Shown here: one piece after another, positions 27,601-35,295 of the stretch
How the letters are laid out: every line of letters begins with the position of its first letter
Position numbering within the stretch: position 1 is the stretch's first letter
Assembly: GCA_017642695.1 (NCBI GenBank)
Contig: JAEPQD010000001.1
Location: forward strand, 1,807,701-1,871,700
DNA length: 64,000 nt
Direction: 5' to 3'
Source: Parvibaculum sp.
GTDB lineage: Bacteria; Pseudomonadota; Alphaproteobacteria; Parvibaculales; Parvibaculaceae
The notes under the pieces: model-generated
Databases searched by the model: none
What the model was told of the DNA's origin: nothing
Seen by the model: only the letters and a program-made list of their open reading frames with translations
Program-made: the position numbers and the translations under genes

Positions 27601-29722
27601 GATTTCTCATTGGCCGAAGTCGAAGGAGGCCGCTCCGCCGTTTCTGGCCTGCCCGGAGCTACTGTGCACCGATCGGATAAGACCAGTACATGAGAACCTC
27701 GAAATTCCGGATTTTTTCGGCCTGAAGGCGCTCGAAAAGGAGCCGATCGGAAACGTCACACGCAAGAGCTTGAAAGAGCGGCCGTCTCGGAAGACCTCGC
27801 TAGAGTGGTTGATCGGTCTATACACTCTCAGTGGTTCCGACGGAGAGCGAGCCAAGCTGGTTCAGCTATTAGAGAAAGCTACAGCCCGGCTTGGTTCGCC
27901 TAATCTGGACTCCAACTTCGGCGACCCGAGGTTCATGGCACTCTATGCGATGAACTTGGCTAACCTGGAAAACTGGAAAGAGCAGGAAGCGACTCTCGAA
28001 GACGGTAAAACGGTCACGGCAAGAGGCTATGTTTCACCCCCTGACGAGGAGGAACGCATCCGCAGATTTGGTGAAGCTCACGCTTCCCACACGCAGGATT
28101 TTAACATTCAAACCCACATCGCCCTTGCGATTGACGACCCTGAGAAATCCTCACCCGAGTTCGCAGAAATGGCAGTCGAGTGGGCTCAAAAGCAGTCTCC
28201 GAGCGAGGAAGACGATGCACTCAAGATGCGCGATCAAAATGTACTCGCCGCTGCGATGATCGCCATGCGTGATGGCTCACCGGAGTTGCGCGCCAAGTCT
28301 CTTGAATGGGCCATTGGTCTCTTTGAAGCCACGAGTATTGAGAAGGACAATGTTGGTGCCCGAATGCGCCAAGGTCTTCGCTACAACCCGGCCGCCATAG
28401 CATTCGTAGGACTAGCCAATATCCTTAAGCACGAGAACACCTCACAAAACCGACGGCGGCTTTTCGAACTAGCAGCAGGCGATGTTGCGGCAGGGCGCGG
28501 TTTCCAGGTCACTGCTCCGATGCTCGCTGCCGTCGACGAGCGTCTTCCGCGTGCGATCCTACGCTGCGCCTTCAGCGCCTGTGTTCGGCTGCATCATGTT
28601 TGGGATATTAATGAGGAGGAGAGGGTTACTCGCGAGGATGTGCGTCAGGAACAATTGCGGGTATCTGTAGCTGCAGAGCTCCAGCACCTGTCGGGCGAAG
28701 GCGAGGAGCCTGAGTGGCCGGAGTTTCCTGAACAGCATCCAAGCCGACGTCGTGCCCTCAAGCTTCCCGGTGGAGGAGCAACAGAGCCCGAGGAATCACG
28801 GATATACCCTGAGAGCTACATCGACCACCAAGGTGCAGCACTCTGGTTGAACAGTGCGCTGACGCTTGTGGCTGAACATCGAATGGAGTGGCTCCGAAGC
28901 CTGCTTCTGGCGTATGGACCCTGGACCGGGACAGCTAATGGCGCCGGGATGGAGAGCGATGTCGAGCCCTCATCCTTGCCGAATGAGTGGAATGAGAATT
29001 ATTTCGCTTTGCTGGCAAACTCTCTGGAGGGTTTGCCGGCCGATCAAGTGGACCGCCTCGCGGTCGATTTTTTCAAGGAGTTTCCCGATCGGTCCTTCTA
29101 TGAGGCGATTTCCAGCTTTGTTCGAGCTCTTGATGTCGTCTATTTCAATCATCACGAGAACGCTCTGCATGCTGTGCGAATTCGATCTCGTCTAGCCACT
29201 CATCTAATGGAGACGGATGGTTGGAAGCGTCTTGGTTATGGACGGTCAAAGCCGTCCATTGAGATGCACATCGGTCCTGCAATCGCGACTATGTATTTTA
29301 ATGACTATCAAAGCTTCGGCGGGCCGCCGCAGTGCTACCTGAACGCTTTAGGCGTGCCTATGACGGGCCCCTTTTTGGGCACGTTGGTGCAACTCAACGA
29401 GAGCGAGCAAACCTTCTTTCAGGCGATTGTCACTCTGAATTTCTTAGAGGTTGAGCCCACCACGGGGCATCTCGATTTTGCGATCTCGTCGGCCGCAGCT
29501 TGGGTGCGAACATATGCCAATGACAGCAATTTCTGGGTCGACCACGGAATCGGACGTCGCCTGTCCGACTGGCTCGCCCGCATTCTGGCAATCGAGCCCG
29601 ATAAACTTGTCGCTGGAACTGCGTATCGAGAGATCGTCGACAAGATATTAGCAACGCTTGTGAGCCTCGGCGTTCCGGAGGCGCGTCGCCTGGAAGTTTC
29701 CCTCATATCCCGGGACCAATAA
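24608..29722 (+). CDS. Giant STAND/AAA-type NTPase with nuclease-like N-terminus; candidate Avs-like anti-phage protein
   Basis: 1,704-aa soluble protein. Residues ~10-200 resemble a restriction-endonuclease-like fold: an acidic pair in EHPLDDVVV (D55, D56) and a LEIQVKR strand (E72, Q74, K76), followed by helices, the D...(E/Q)xK layout of Cap4/Mrr-type nucleases. Residues ~270-560 hold an NTPase: Walker A GDAGVGKSA (311-319), Walker B GILFIDNLDN (about 374-383), a sensor-like VIATCRRNF, and a winged-helix-like FRHDVLLEWAIANLI. The remaining 1,100 residues are mostly helical, without an assignable family, and could be a ligand-sensing repeat domain. GGAGG lies 5 nt before an in-frame TTG (24602) and 11 nt before the ATG, so either may start. 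Codon use is less GC-biased than in flanking genes, indicating transfer. Single-gene nuclease-STAND proteins such as Avs sense phage proteins and cause abortive infection; that role here is inference. Confidence 0.75.
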   Translation: MAAPVAATGPGGPHFEGQVGAHYLLTMLAVGAARGLPGTIIDSVAFQRAGEHPLDDVVVRAHDAAGHDATLEIQVKRSIRFTAGDEIFADVVSQVVEAANKAGFWETRHELAVATARTSRKTDGPYQDVLKWAREVGSAATFFKRLNTKGAANADMRAFVEAFRTHVSAAGGAPDDEMIWKLLRRFQILVFDYSALHSANEELAAERAARVLHPDDASKASALWKNLIEISIASAANGGERNRASLTSDLREFRLAGDPRNLAVREALAASARDALADIGDRVGEVALARTERIASVYQALDQSRYVEIRGDAGVGKSAILKHFAEGSGIEAGVIVLSPNRTIPHGWLAMRGALGFEGGAVENLLSDLASDGAGILFIDNLDNFSIAERPTVIDLVRATAKVPGFSVIATCRRNFGVEEPSWMPSDAITELGGGPTVVIQELSAIEIEELSEAAPRLAALLADKHPARDVVRNLYRLTRLARRSSDDRVPRTEVEMAEEWWRTADGTIGNEAHRERSRTLRMAAEQIMAGSKFADVSSRPGQSVNELKVSETFIEIRTDIVAFRHDVLLEWAIANLINEDLTKLASLSTTRPTTTPFARGVELAARIRLEKSADVSEWQELIAYLSQEGFHGSWRRAALLALVHSEIGDHLLGKTKDILFAESGALLRELIRTVSAVDVEPFSQVLAASGQNTVAFPAGMYFPSGPSWYRLIRWILKEKDGLPMEALPEVVIMFGRWSQSLLCQDDLTLQLQALQFEWLQELEVAYGGEFNARYKVLGGKLQADASEALLSDLRLNFKFCSLRTPDLAKRYLALIDDLKHGRAAIEALIEFRGTLAQAAPQELADMTAKALINIDPPRGRDRYSASEEGAFHSIDHKFHPAAPAQGPFLDLLNSAPDVGLELIRRIVKHAIEYDSDGQEPGDGFLIDDGNRIRTFPWTGTYLWSRGNGRSNAVGSALMALEAWGHQRIEAGDSVQSVLDRVLKDGDPAAFVLVAVDLLISHWPKSKEAAPPFLACPELLCTDRIRPVHENLEIPDFFGLKALEKEPIGNVTRKSLKERPSRKTSLEWLIGLYTLSGSDGERAKLVQLLEKATARLGSPNLDSNFGDPRFMALYAMNLANLENWKEQEATLEDGKTVTARGYVSPPDEEERIRRFGEAHASHTQDFNIQTHIALAIDDPEKSSPEFAEMAVEWAQKQSPSEEDDALKMRDQNVLAAAMIAMRDGSPELRAKSLEWAIGLFEATSIEKDNVGARMRQGLRYNPAAIAFVGLANILKHENTSQNRRRLFELAAGDVAAGRGFQVTAPMLAAVDERLPRAILRCAFSACVRLHHVWDINEEERVTREDVRQEQLRVSVAAELQHLSGEGEEPEWPEFPEQHPSRRRALKLPGGGATEPEESRIYPESYIDHQGAALWLNSALTLVAEHRMEWLRSLLLAYGPWTGTANGAGMESDVEPSSLPNEWNENYFALLANSLEGLPADQVDRLAVDFFKEFPDRSFYEAISSFVRALDVVYFNHHENALHAVRIRSRLATHLMETDGWKRLGYGRSKPSIEMHIGPAIATMYFNDYQSFGGPPQCYLNALGVPMTGPFLGTLVQLNESEQTFFQAIVTLNFLEVEPTTGHLDFAISSAAAWVRTYANDSNFWVDHGIGRRLSDWLARILAIEPDKLVAGTAYREIVDKILATLVSLGVPEARRLEVSLISRDQ

Positions 29723-29771
29723 AACTTGCATTCGCCGTTTTCCGCCTATCGGTGCTTTTGCGCGTGCCCCC

Positions 29772-30470
29772 TCACGCATAAGCCACCCACCCCCGCCAGG
29801 TGAACGCCGCATAAAACGGCGTCACCTCGGAAAACCCCGCCTCGCGCAGCACTGCCTCGTCCTCTTCCGGCGTCAGCAGGTCGAGATGCGCCGCGACGCT
29901 CGCGCGCGCCTTCTCGGCCATCTCCGGGTCGGCGCCCGAGGCGACCGCATAGGCCGCATAGCGCGACAGCCATTGCGGCCGGACGCTTGCACCTTGAGGG
30001 AAGCTCGAATGCGCGGCGACGAAGGGCGCGCCGGGTGTGAGCCGCCGCCGGATTTCCGCCGCCGTGCGCACGCGTGTCCCCCGGTCGAGAAAATGCAGCG
30101 TCAGCAGGCAGGCCGCAGCGTCGAACGGCCCTTCGCTCGCGTCTTCTATATAACCCTCGCGCAGCTCCGCGCGGGCCGCGTGTTCGCCGAGCACCCGTTC
30201 CGCGAGCTTCAGCATCTCGCGCGCCGGGTCGACGCCCTCGAACGTCCAGCCGGGATGCGCGTCGGCCAGCGCCTTCAGCTCCATGCCGCCGCCCGCGCCG
30301 AGCACCAGCACCTTTGCGTGCGGTCCCGCGCGCTCGCCGAGCAGGATCGCCGTCATCCGGTGCAGCTCGGCATAGCCCGGCACGAAGCGCACCGGTCCCT
30401 CCGTATACTGAGCGACCGCCTGCGGATCGTTGAAATGCGCGAGCATCTCCTTCGCGGCTTCACTTTGCAT
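29772..30470 (-). CDS. Class I SAM-dependent methyltransferase
   Basis: 232-aa methyltransferase. Motif I is [17 protein letters not shown], motif [17 protein letters not shown] and motif [16 protein letters not shown]. The first 35 residues ([20 protein letters not shown]) fit the small-molecule MTs of the UbiE/Tam type. It overlaps the Rrf2 gene by 11 bp, so the two are cotranscribed, and it is likely part of the response the Rrf2 regulator controls. Substrate unknown. Confidence 0.9.
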   Translation of the reverse strand: MQSEAAKEMLAHFNDPQAVAQYTEGPVRFVPGYAELHRMTAILLGERAGPHAKVLVLGAGGGMELKALADAHPGWTFEGVDPAREMLKLAERVLGEHAARAELREGYIEDASEGPFDAAACLLTLHFLDRGTRVRTAAEIRRRLTPGAPFVAAHSSFPQGASVRPQWLSRYAAYAVASGADPEMAEKARASVAAHLDLLTPEEDEAVLREAGFSEVTPFYAAFTWRGWVAYA

Positions 30471-30927
30471 GGGCTTTCTCCAGTTTGTGCGCCCCCCGGC
30501 GATGCGCCGCGAGCCGTTTGCGGAAATCCTTCGCCAGCGCGGCCAGCGTCACCTCGCCGAACCGCCTGAGGAGCAGCGCCTCGGCCTCCGCGAAGGTCCG
30601 GTCGAGCTGCGCGTTCACCGCCTGCTCGACAAGGCAGCCGGGCGCGTCGCTGCGGTTGCCGATCGCGAGCAGGGAAGGGGCGCCGAGCGCCGCGTGAATG
30701 TCGGCAAGCGTCACCGCGCCCATGTCGCAGGCGATGGACCAGCCGCCGCCATGCCCCTTTTCGGAGCGCACATAGCCCTGGTCGCGCAGCCCCGCCATGA
30801 TCCGGCGGATCACCACCGGGTTCGTCTGCATCGCCTTCGCGAGCGTCTCCGAGGTCACGGGCCCCTCATGCTCGGCCATATGGAGGAGCACATGAAGCAC
30901 GCCCGAAAGCTGGCTGTTCCGTTTCAT
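30460..30927 (-). CDS. Rrf2 family transcriptional regulator
   Basis: 155-aa regulator with the Rrf2 winged helix: [20 protein letters not shown], then [27 protein letters not shown]. Only one cysteine (APGCLVEQ) sits in the region where iron-sulfur Rrf2 proteins carry three, so a cluster is unlikely and it may sense thiol state or a ligand instead. It is first in an operon with the methyltransferase, and a small inverted repeat lies directly before its start. Confidence 0.9.
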   Translation of the reverse strand: MKRNSQLSGVLHVLLHMAEHEGPVTSETLAKAMQTNPVVIRRIMAGLRDQGYVRSEKGHGGGWSIACDMGAVTLADIHAALGAPSLLAIGNRSDAPGCLVEQAVNAQLDRTFAEAEALLLRRFGEVTLAALAKDFRKRLAAHRRGAHKLEKAHAK

Positions 30928-30929
30928 GT

Positions 30930-30942
30930 AACATCATATGTT
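30930..30942. promoter_or_regulatory. Rrf2 operator candidate AACAT-CAT-ATGTT
   Basis: Perfect inverted repeat with 5-bp arms and a 3-bp centre, 3 bp before the rrf2 ATG. A bound regulator would cover the translation start region; autorepression is plausible. Confidence 0.5.
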
Positions 30943-31016
30943 GCGAGTCGGCGCGGGAGTCAAGCGGCGGCCGATTCATCTGCGTTCTGCCCCTCCGGCG
31001 CGAAGCGCCAAACAAC

Positions 31017-31078
31017 TTTTCTTCTCCGTGCCTCCGTGTCTTCGTGTGCACTTTTTTCTTCTCTGCGCCTCTGCGTGC
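31017..31078. repeat. Degenerate tandem repeat rich in CTCCGTG / CTCTGCG
   Basis: Two related units, TTTTCTTCTCCGTGCCTCCG (from 31017) and TTTTCTTCTCTGCGCCTCTG (from 31054), with further CTCCGTG/TTCGTG sub-repeats. On the minus strand these read as ACGGAGG/ACGCAGAGG purine tracts. Noncoding, function unknown. Confidence 0.55.
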
Positions 31079-31237
31079 CCAAAACCGGGGACAGGTTTTT
31101 CCGCCCGCACACGCGCGAAGTGCATCAAAGACACGGGGATTATTTCTTTCGCGTCCCGCCCGCGCGTCTCGCGTCGGCGGGCAGGGCGGGGATAACTCCC
31201 GATCCATCCGTACACGAATGAACCGAAGAGTCATTTG

Positions 31238-31266
31238 TGACGTTCGTGTAACGGTTCGATGACAGT
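31238..31266 (-). promoter_or_regulatory. Pho-box-like triple 11-bp repeat, second copy
   Basis: On the minus strand: CTGTCAT-CGAA-CCGTTAC-ACGA-ACGTCAC, three half-sites at 11-bp spacing. The central GGTTCGATGACAGTCG closely matches the copy at 1063-1090. It lies 126 bp before mltF and about 310 bp from rrf2. If functional, its minus orientation points towards rrf2. Confidence 0.45.
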
Positions 31267-31391
31267 CGCCCCCGCTTTATCCCCCTTTGGCGGAATCCTG
31301 CGCCTTTCCGGGGCCCCTCGCGGGCAGCGCAGCTTCGCGTGTGATCCTGTGATAATCTTGCGCCCTGTTGCGATCACAAGTGGCGGGCTGA

Positions 31392-32840
31392 TTGCTGGAT
31401 TGGAAAGCGAAAACAAGGGCTTGGGCGGGGCGTCTGCGCGCGTTGGCGGGCCGGTTCGCGCCGCATTGGCGCCGCAGCCGCATTCCCTGGATCGCGCCTG
31501 TGCTGCTCGTCCTCTTCGGGCTGAACCACCTCGCATATCTCTATGTCTATGTGCCGCCGGTTCCGCAAGGCCTTGAGAAGATTAAGGAATCCGGCACGCT
31601 CGTGGTGCTGACGCGCGACGCGCCGACGACATATTACGAAGGCATCGAGGGCCTCACCGGCTTCGAATACGAGATGATGACGCGGCTCGCGAAGTCGCTC
31701 GGTGTCGAGGTCGAGTTCCGGATTTACGAGACGGAACAAGGACTTGTCGATGCGCTCGCCGCGCGCAAGGGCCACATCGCCGCCGCCGGTCTCGTCGCCA
31801 CCGAGGCGCGCCGCGAAATCTTCGCCGTCGGCGCGGAATACGAGAAGGTGCGCCAGCAGATCGCCTGCCGGCGCGGCATCAAGATCCCGAAAAAGACCAG
31901 CGACCTCAAGGGGTTGTCCGTCGCCGCCGCGCAGGGAACGCCGGCGGCCGGGGCGCTCGCCGCCGCCCTCGCAAGGGTCGAGGAAGCGGGGCCGCCCCGG
32001 CTTGAAGATCAGTCCACGGAGGAATTGCTGTCGCGCCTCGCCGAGGGCGATCTCGACTGCGTCGCCGCCGACGGGCTCCTCCTTCGCGTCGTCAATCCCT
32101 ACCACCCGGAAATCGTGCAAGCCTTTGATCTGACAGGCGAAGAGCCCATCGCCTGGCTCCTCGCGCCGGGCTCGGAAGACCTGGCCGAGCCGGTCCGTCT
32201 CTGGTTCGCGGGCATGAAGAAGTCGGGCGCCTTCGCCGCGCTGGAGCGGCGCTTCTTCGGCTTCCTGCCGCAGTTCGACTATGTCGACATCCGCGCCTTC
32301 AAGCGCGCCATCGACGAGCGCCTGCCGGATTACGAAAAGGCGATCCGCCGTGCCGCGCGCCAAAACAACCTGCCGTGGCAACTACTTGCGGCCGTCGCCT
32401 ATCAGGAGTCGCATTGGAACCCGGAGGCGAAAAGCAGCACCGGCGTGCGCGGCTTCATGATGCTCACCGCGCAGACCGCGCGCGAGCTCGGCGTCGAGAA
32501 CCGTCTCGATGCGCAGGAGAGCATCGCCGCGGCGGCGCGCTATCTCGCTGATCTGAAAGAAAGAATTCCCGTCAGCGTCGAGGAGCCGGACCGCACCTGG
32601 TTCGCGCTCGCCGCCTACAATATGGGCCTCGGCCATGTCTACGACGCCCGTGCGCTCGCCGCCCGTCTCGGCCGCGACCGCGACAGCTGGACGGATCTGC
32701 GCCGTGTGCTGCCGCTTCTCAACAACGCGGCCTATGCGGACGGGCTTCGCCATGGCCGCGCGCGGGGCGGGCAGGCGGTCCATTTCGTCCAGCAGGTCCG
32801 CACCTACATGCACATACTTGACGGCGGCGCTGGGACTTAA
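31392..32840 (+). CDS. mltF: Membrane-bound lytic murein transglycosylase F-like protein
   Basis: 482-aa periplasmic peptidoglycan lyase. An Arg-rich N-terminus and one membrane segment (WIAPVLLVLFGLNHLAYLYV) anchor it. Residues ~60-290 are an ABC-type solute-binding domain (SGTLVVLTRDAPTTYYEG, GFEYEMMTRLA), and residues ~310-450 a SLT lysozyme-like domain with catalytic Glu339 in AYQESHWNP and the YNMGLGHVYDARALA block. This two-domain order is that of MltF, where the binding domain controls the lytic domain. The start is a TTG at 31392 directly after an in-frame stop; no ATG fits. The anchor is transmembrane rather than the signal peptide usual in enteric MltF. Confidence 0.9.
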   Translation: MLDWKAKTRAWAGRLRALAGRFAPHWRRSRIPWIAPVLLVLFGLNHLAYLYVYVPPVPQGLEKIKESGTLVVLTRDAPTTYYEGIEGLTGFEYEMMTRLAKSLGVEVEFRIYETEQGLVDALAARKGHIAAAGLVATEARREIFAVGAEYEKVRQQIACRRGIKIPKKTSDLKGLSVAAAQGTPAAGALAAALARVEEAGPPRLEDQSTEELLSRLAEGDLDCVAADGLLLRVVNPYHPEIVQAFDLTGEEPIAWLLAPGSEDLAEPVRLWFAGMKKSGAFAALERRFFGFLPQFDYVDIRAFKRAIDERLPDYEKAIRRAARQNNLPWQLLAAVAYQESHWNPEAKSSTGVRGFMMLTAQTARELGVENRLDAQESIAAAARYLADLKERIPVSVEEPDRTWFALAAYNMGLGHVYDARALAARLGRDRDSWTDLRRVLPLLNNAAYADGLRHGRARGGQAVHFVQQVRTYMHILDGGAGT

Positions 32841-32974
32841 GTGATTGTGATAACTGCGACATTTCGCGCTGGGCCTGCGACCGAATGACCACTCTCAAAA
32901 TGTGGCTATTGGGTGGAGAGTGGATGCATGTCGCGCCGCCGTTGGGGCTCGGCGCATCGAAGCGGAGAACTCTC

Positions 32975-33613
32975 ATGACAATCGGGAAGAAACTGGGCGC
33001 AGCCGCGCTGGGCGTTGCGATGGCGGGGGTAGCCTTGCCCGCCCATGCGGAATTTCAGGGCAAGTCTGCGGGCGACGTCATGGTTCGCGCCCGCGCCCTC
33101 TGGGTCGCGCCGGACGAAAGCGCCTCCACCACCATCGGCGGCGATGTCGATGTTTCCAACGACTTCGTGCCGGAAATCGACTTCACCTACTTCGTGACCG
33201 ACAACATCGCCCTCGAGCTCATCGCGGCGACCACGCAGCACGACGTCTCCCATACGCCGACCGGCATCAATCTCGGCGAAGTCAGCCTTCTGCCGCCGAC
33301 ACTCACGCTGCAGTACCACTTCATGCCGAAGGAGCGTTTCAGCCCCTATATCGGCGCCGGCCTCAACTACACCTTCTTCTACGACGAAGACCCGGCCGCC
33401 GGCAGCGCCGTCACCTCCATCGACTACGAGAACAGCGTCGGTTACGCGCTCCAGGCGGGTGTCGACTATGCGGTCGCCGACAACTGGTACGTGAACTTCG
33501 ACGTGAAGAAGATCTTCCTGTCGACCGACGTCTCCATGAATGGCGGCGCCATCACGGCCGATGTCGATCTCGATCCCTGGCTCGTCGGTGCGGGCGTCGG
33601 CTACCGTTTCTGA
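32975..33613 (+). CDS. ompW: OmpW family outer membrane protein
   Basis: 212-aa eight-stranded beta-barrel. The signal peptide is MTIGKKLGAAALGVAMAGVALPAHA. The mature part begins GKSAGDVMVRARALWVAP, contains PEIDFTYFVTDNIALELIA and LPPTLTLQYHFMP, and ends with VGAGVGYRF, the C-terminal Phe needed for barrel assembly. OmpW proteins take up small hydrophobic compounds. The start ATG has GGAGA 7 nt upstream. Monocistronic. Confidence 0.95.
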   Translation: MTIGKKLGAAALGVAMAGVALPAHAEFQGKSAGDVMVRARALWVAPDESASTTIGGDVDVSNDFVPEIDFTYFVTDNIALELIAATTQHDVSHTPTGINLGEVSLLPPTLTLQYHFMPKERFSPYIGAGLNYTFFYDEDPAAGSAVTSIDYENSVGYALQAGVDYAVADNWYVNFDVKKIFLSTDVSMNGGAITADVDLDPWLVGAGVGYRF

Positions 33614-33771
33614 GGCACGGTTCCGGCCCCCGTCCGGTCTGCTCCACACGGTTTGTTTCCGCCTCTTCCCGGCGCTAGAATAGGGCAGTTGCCCTAGGGC
33701 CGTCGCATCTCTTGCGGCGGCCGGCCGGGGCGTGGAAATCCAACGAACAAAAGTGGTTAGGGAGTAAGGCC

Positions 33772-35274
33772 GTGGCGGATTCCATCAGGGCGCTTGTCGA
33801 GGGCACCGAGGTTGCGACGCGTCCCCTGAGCGTCGCCATCCTGGGTGCGGGCGCGGCCGGTCTCTGCATGGCGATCAAGCTGCAGAAGGCCGGCATCGGC
33901 GATTTCACGATCTTCGAGAAGGCCGCCAGCGTCGGCGGCACCTGGCGGGACAACACCTATCCCGGCTCGGGCTGCGACGTGCCCTCCATGCTCTATTCCT
34001 ATTCCTTCGAACCGAAGGCGGACTGGAGCCGCAAATTCGCGCCCCAGCCGGAAATCGTCGAGTATTTTGAAGGCGTTGCCCGCAAATACGGGCTCCTGCC
34101 GCATATCCGTTTCAATACCGAGATCGCGGAAGCCCGCTTCGACGAGGCCGCGGGTCTCTGGCGGCTGCGCTCCGCGTCCGGCGAGGAATTCACCGCGAAC
34201 GTCCTCATCTCCGGCGTCGGCCAGCTCAACCGGCCTGCCTATCCGAAGATCGAAGGCCTCGGCGATTTCAAGGGGCAGGCCTTCCATTCCGCGCGCTGGG
34301 ATCACTCCGTCGACCTCGCGGGCAAGCGCGTCGGCGTCGTCGGCAACGGCGCGAGCGCGATCCAGTTCGTGCCGGAGATCGCGCCGAAAGTGGGCCATCT
34401 CACCATCTTCCAGCGCACGCCCAACTGGTGCGTGCCGAAGCCGGACCGCCCCTTCAAACCCTGGGAAAAACGGCTCTACGCTGCCGTTCCCGCGCTTGCC
34501 CGGCTGCAGCGCTGGTGGACCTACCTCATGCTGGAGCGCAATTACCTCGCCTTCGTGCAGGGCAGCTTCTTCGGCAAGCTCTTCGAGCGCGCGGCAAGGA
34601 AGGAGATGGAAGCGCACATCTCCGATCCCGAACTTCGCCGGAAGCTTACGCCCGACTATCCGGCCGGCTGCAAGCGCATCCTGCTCACCAACGACTGGTA
34701 CCCGGCGCTCGCGCGGCCCAATGTCTCGGTCGAGACGAGCCGCATCGCGAAAGTGACCGGAAATGCTGTCGAAACCGAGGATGGCGTCGCGCATCCCGTT
34801 GACGTGTTGATCTACGCGACGGGTTTCGAGTCGACGGATTTCCTCGCCCCGATGAAGGTCACCGGTCGCGGCAATGCGGACCTGAACACCGTCTGGGCGC
34901 GCGGTGCGGAGGCTCACCGGGGTGTAGCGGTGGCCGGTTTCCCCAATTTCTTCATGCTCTACGGGCCGAACACCAATCTCGGGCACAACTCCATCATCTT
35001 CATGATCGAGTGCCAGGCGAACTACATCGCGCAATGCGTGGAGGCGCTGGCAAACAGCCGTCTGCGCTATCTCGATGTGAAGCCGGAAGCGATGGAAAGC
35101 TATAACCGCGAGTTGCAGCAGGACATGCAGAAGACGGTCTGGGCCGCCGGCTGCTCGAGCTGGTACAAGACCGCGGACGGCAAGGTCACCAACAACTGGT
35201 CGAGCTTCACGGCCCGGTACTGGTGGGAATTGCGCCATCCGGACTTCGCCGAATACGCGCTGGTTGGCGGCTAG
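33772..35274 (+). CDS. Flavin-dependent Baeyer-Villiger-type monooxygenase
   Basis: 500-aa FAD/NADPH monooxygenase. FAD Rossmann motif VAILGAGAAGLCMAIKL, the Baeyer-Villiger fingerprint FKGQAFHSARWDHS (FxGxxxHxxxW), and the NADPH motif VGVVGNGASAIQFVPEI are present, then ATGFESTDF. It likely oxidises a ketone to an ester or lactone. The GTG at 33772 preceded by GGGAG is chosen as start. It stands alone next to ompW; both suit growth on hydrophobic substrates. Confidence 0.93.
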   Translation: MADSIRALVEGTEVATRPLSVAILGAGAAGLCMAIKLQKAGIGDFTIFEKAASVGGTWRDNTYPGSGCDVPSMLYSYSFEPKADWSRKFAPQPEIVEYFEGVARKYGLLPHIRFNTEIAEARFDEAAGLWRLRSASGEEFTANVLISGVGQLNRPAYPKIEGLGDFKGQAFHSARWDHSVDLAGKRVGVVGNGASAIQFVPEIAPKVGHLTIFQRTPNWCVPKPDRPFKPWEKRLYAAVPALARLQRWWTYLMLERNYLAFVQGSFFGKLFERAARKEMEAHISDPELRRKLTPDYPAGCKRILLTNDWYPALARPNVSVETSRIAKVTGNAVETEDGVAHPVDVLIYATGFESTDFLAPMKVTGRGNADLNTVWARGAEAHRGVAVAGFPNFFMLYGPNTNLGHNSIIFMIECQANYIAQCVEALANSRLRYLDVKPEAMESYNRELQQDMQKTVWAAGCSSWYKTADGKVTNNWSSFTARYWWELRHPDFAEYALVGG

Positions 35275-35295
35275 ATTCCGGGAAATCCGCGCGGC

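Larger units (their letters stand above)
30943..31391. other. Gene-free region upstream of mltF
   Basis: About 450 bp with no credible gene. It contains a degenerate pyrimidine-rich tandem repeat (31017-31078), a Pho-box-like triple repeat (31238-31266) and a CCCCCGC...TTATCCCCC stretch like the one at 1090-1137. Confidence 0.6.

Noticed and set aside
31017..31078. CRISPR-like array
   Set aside because: The units are degenerate, contiguous and without spacers.
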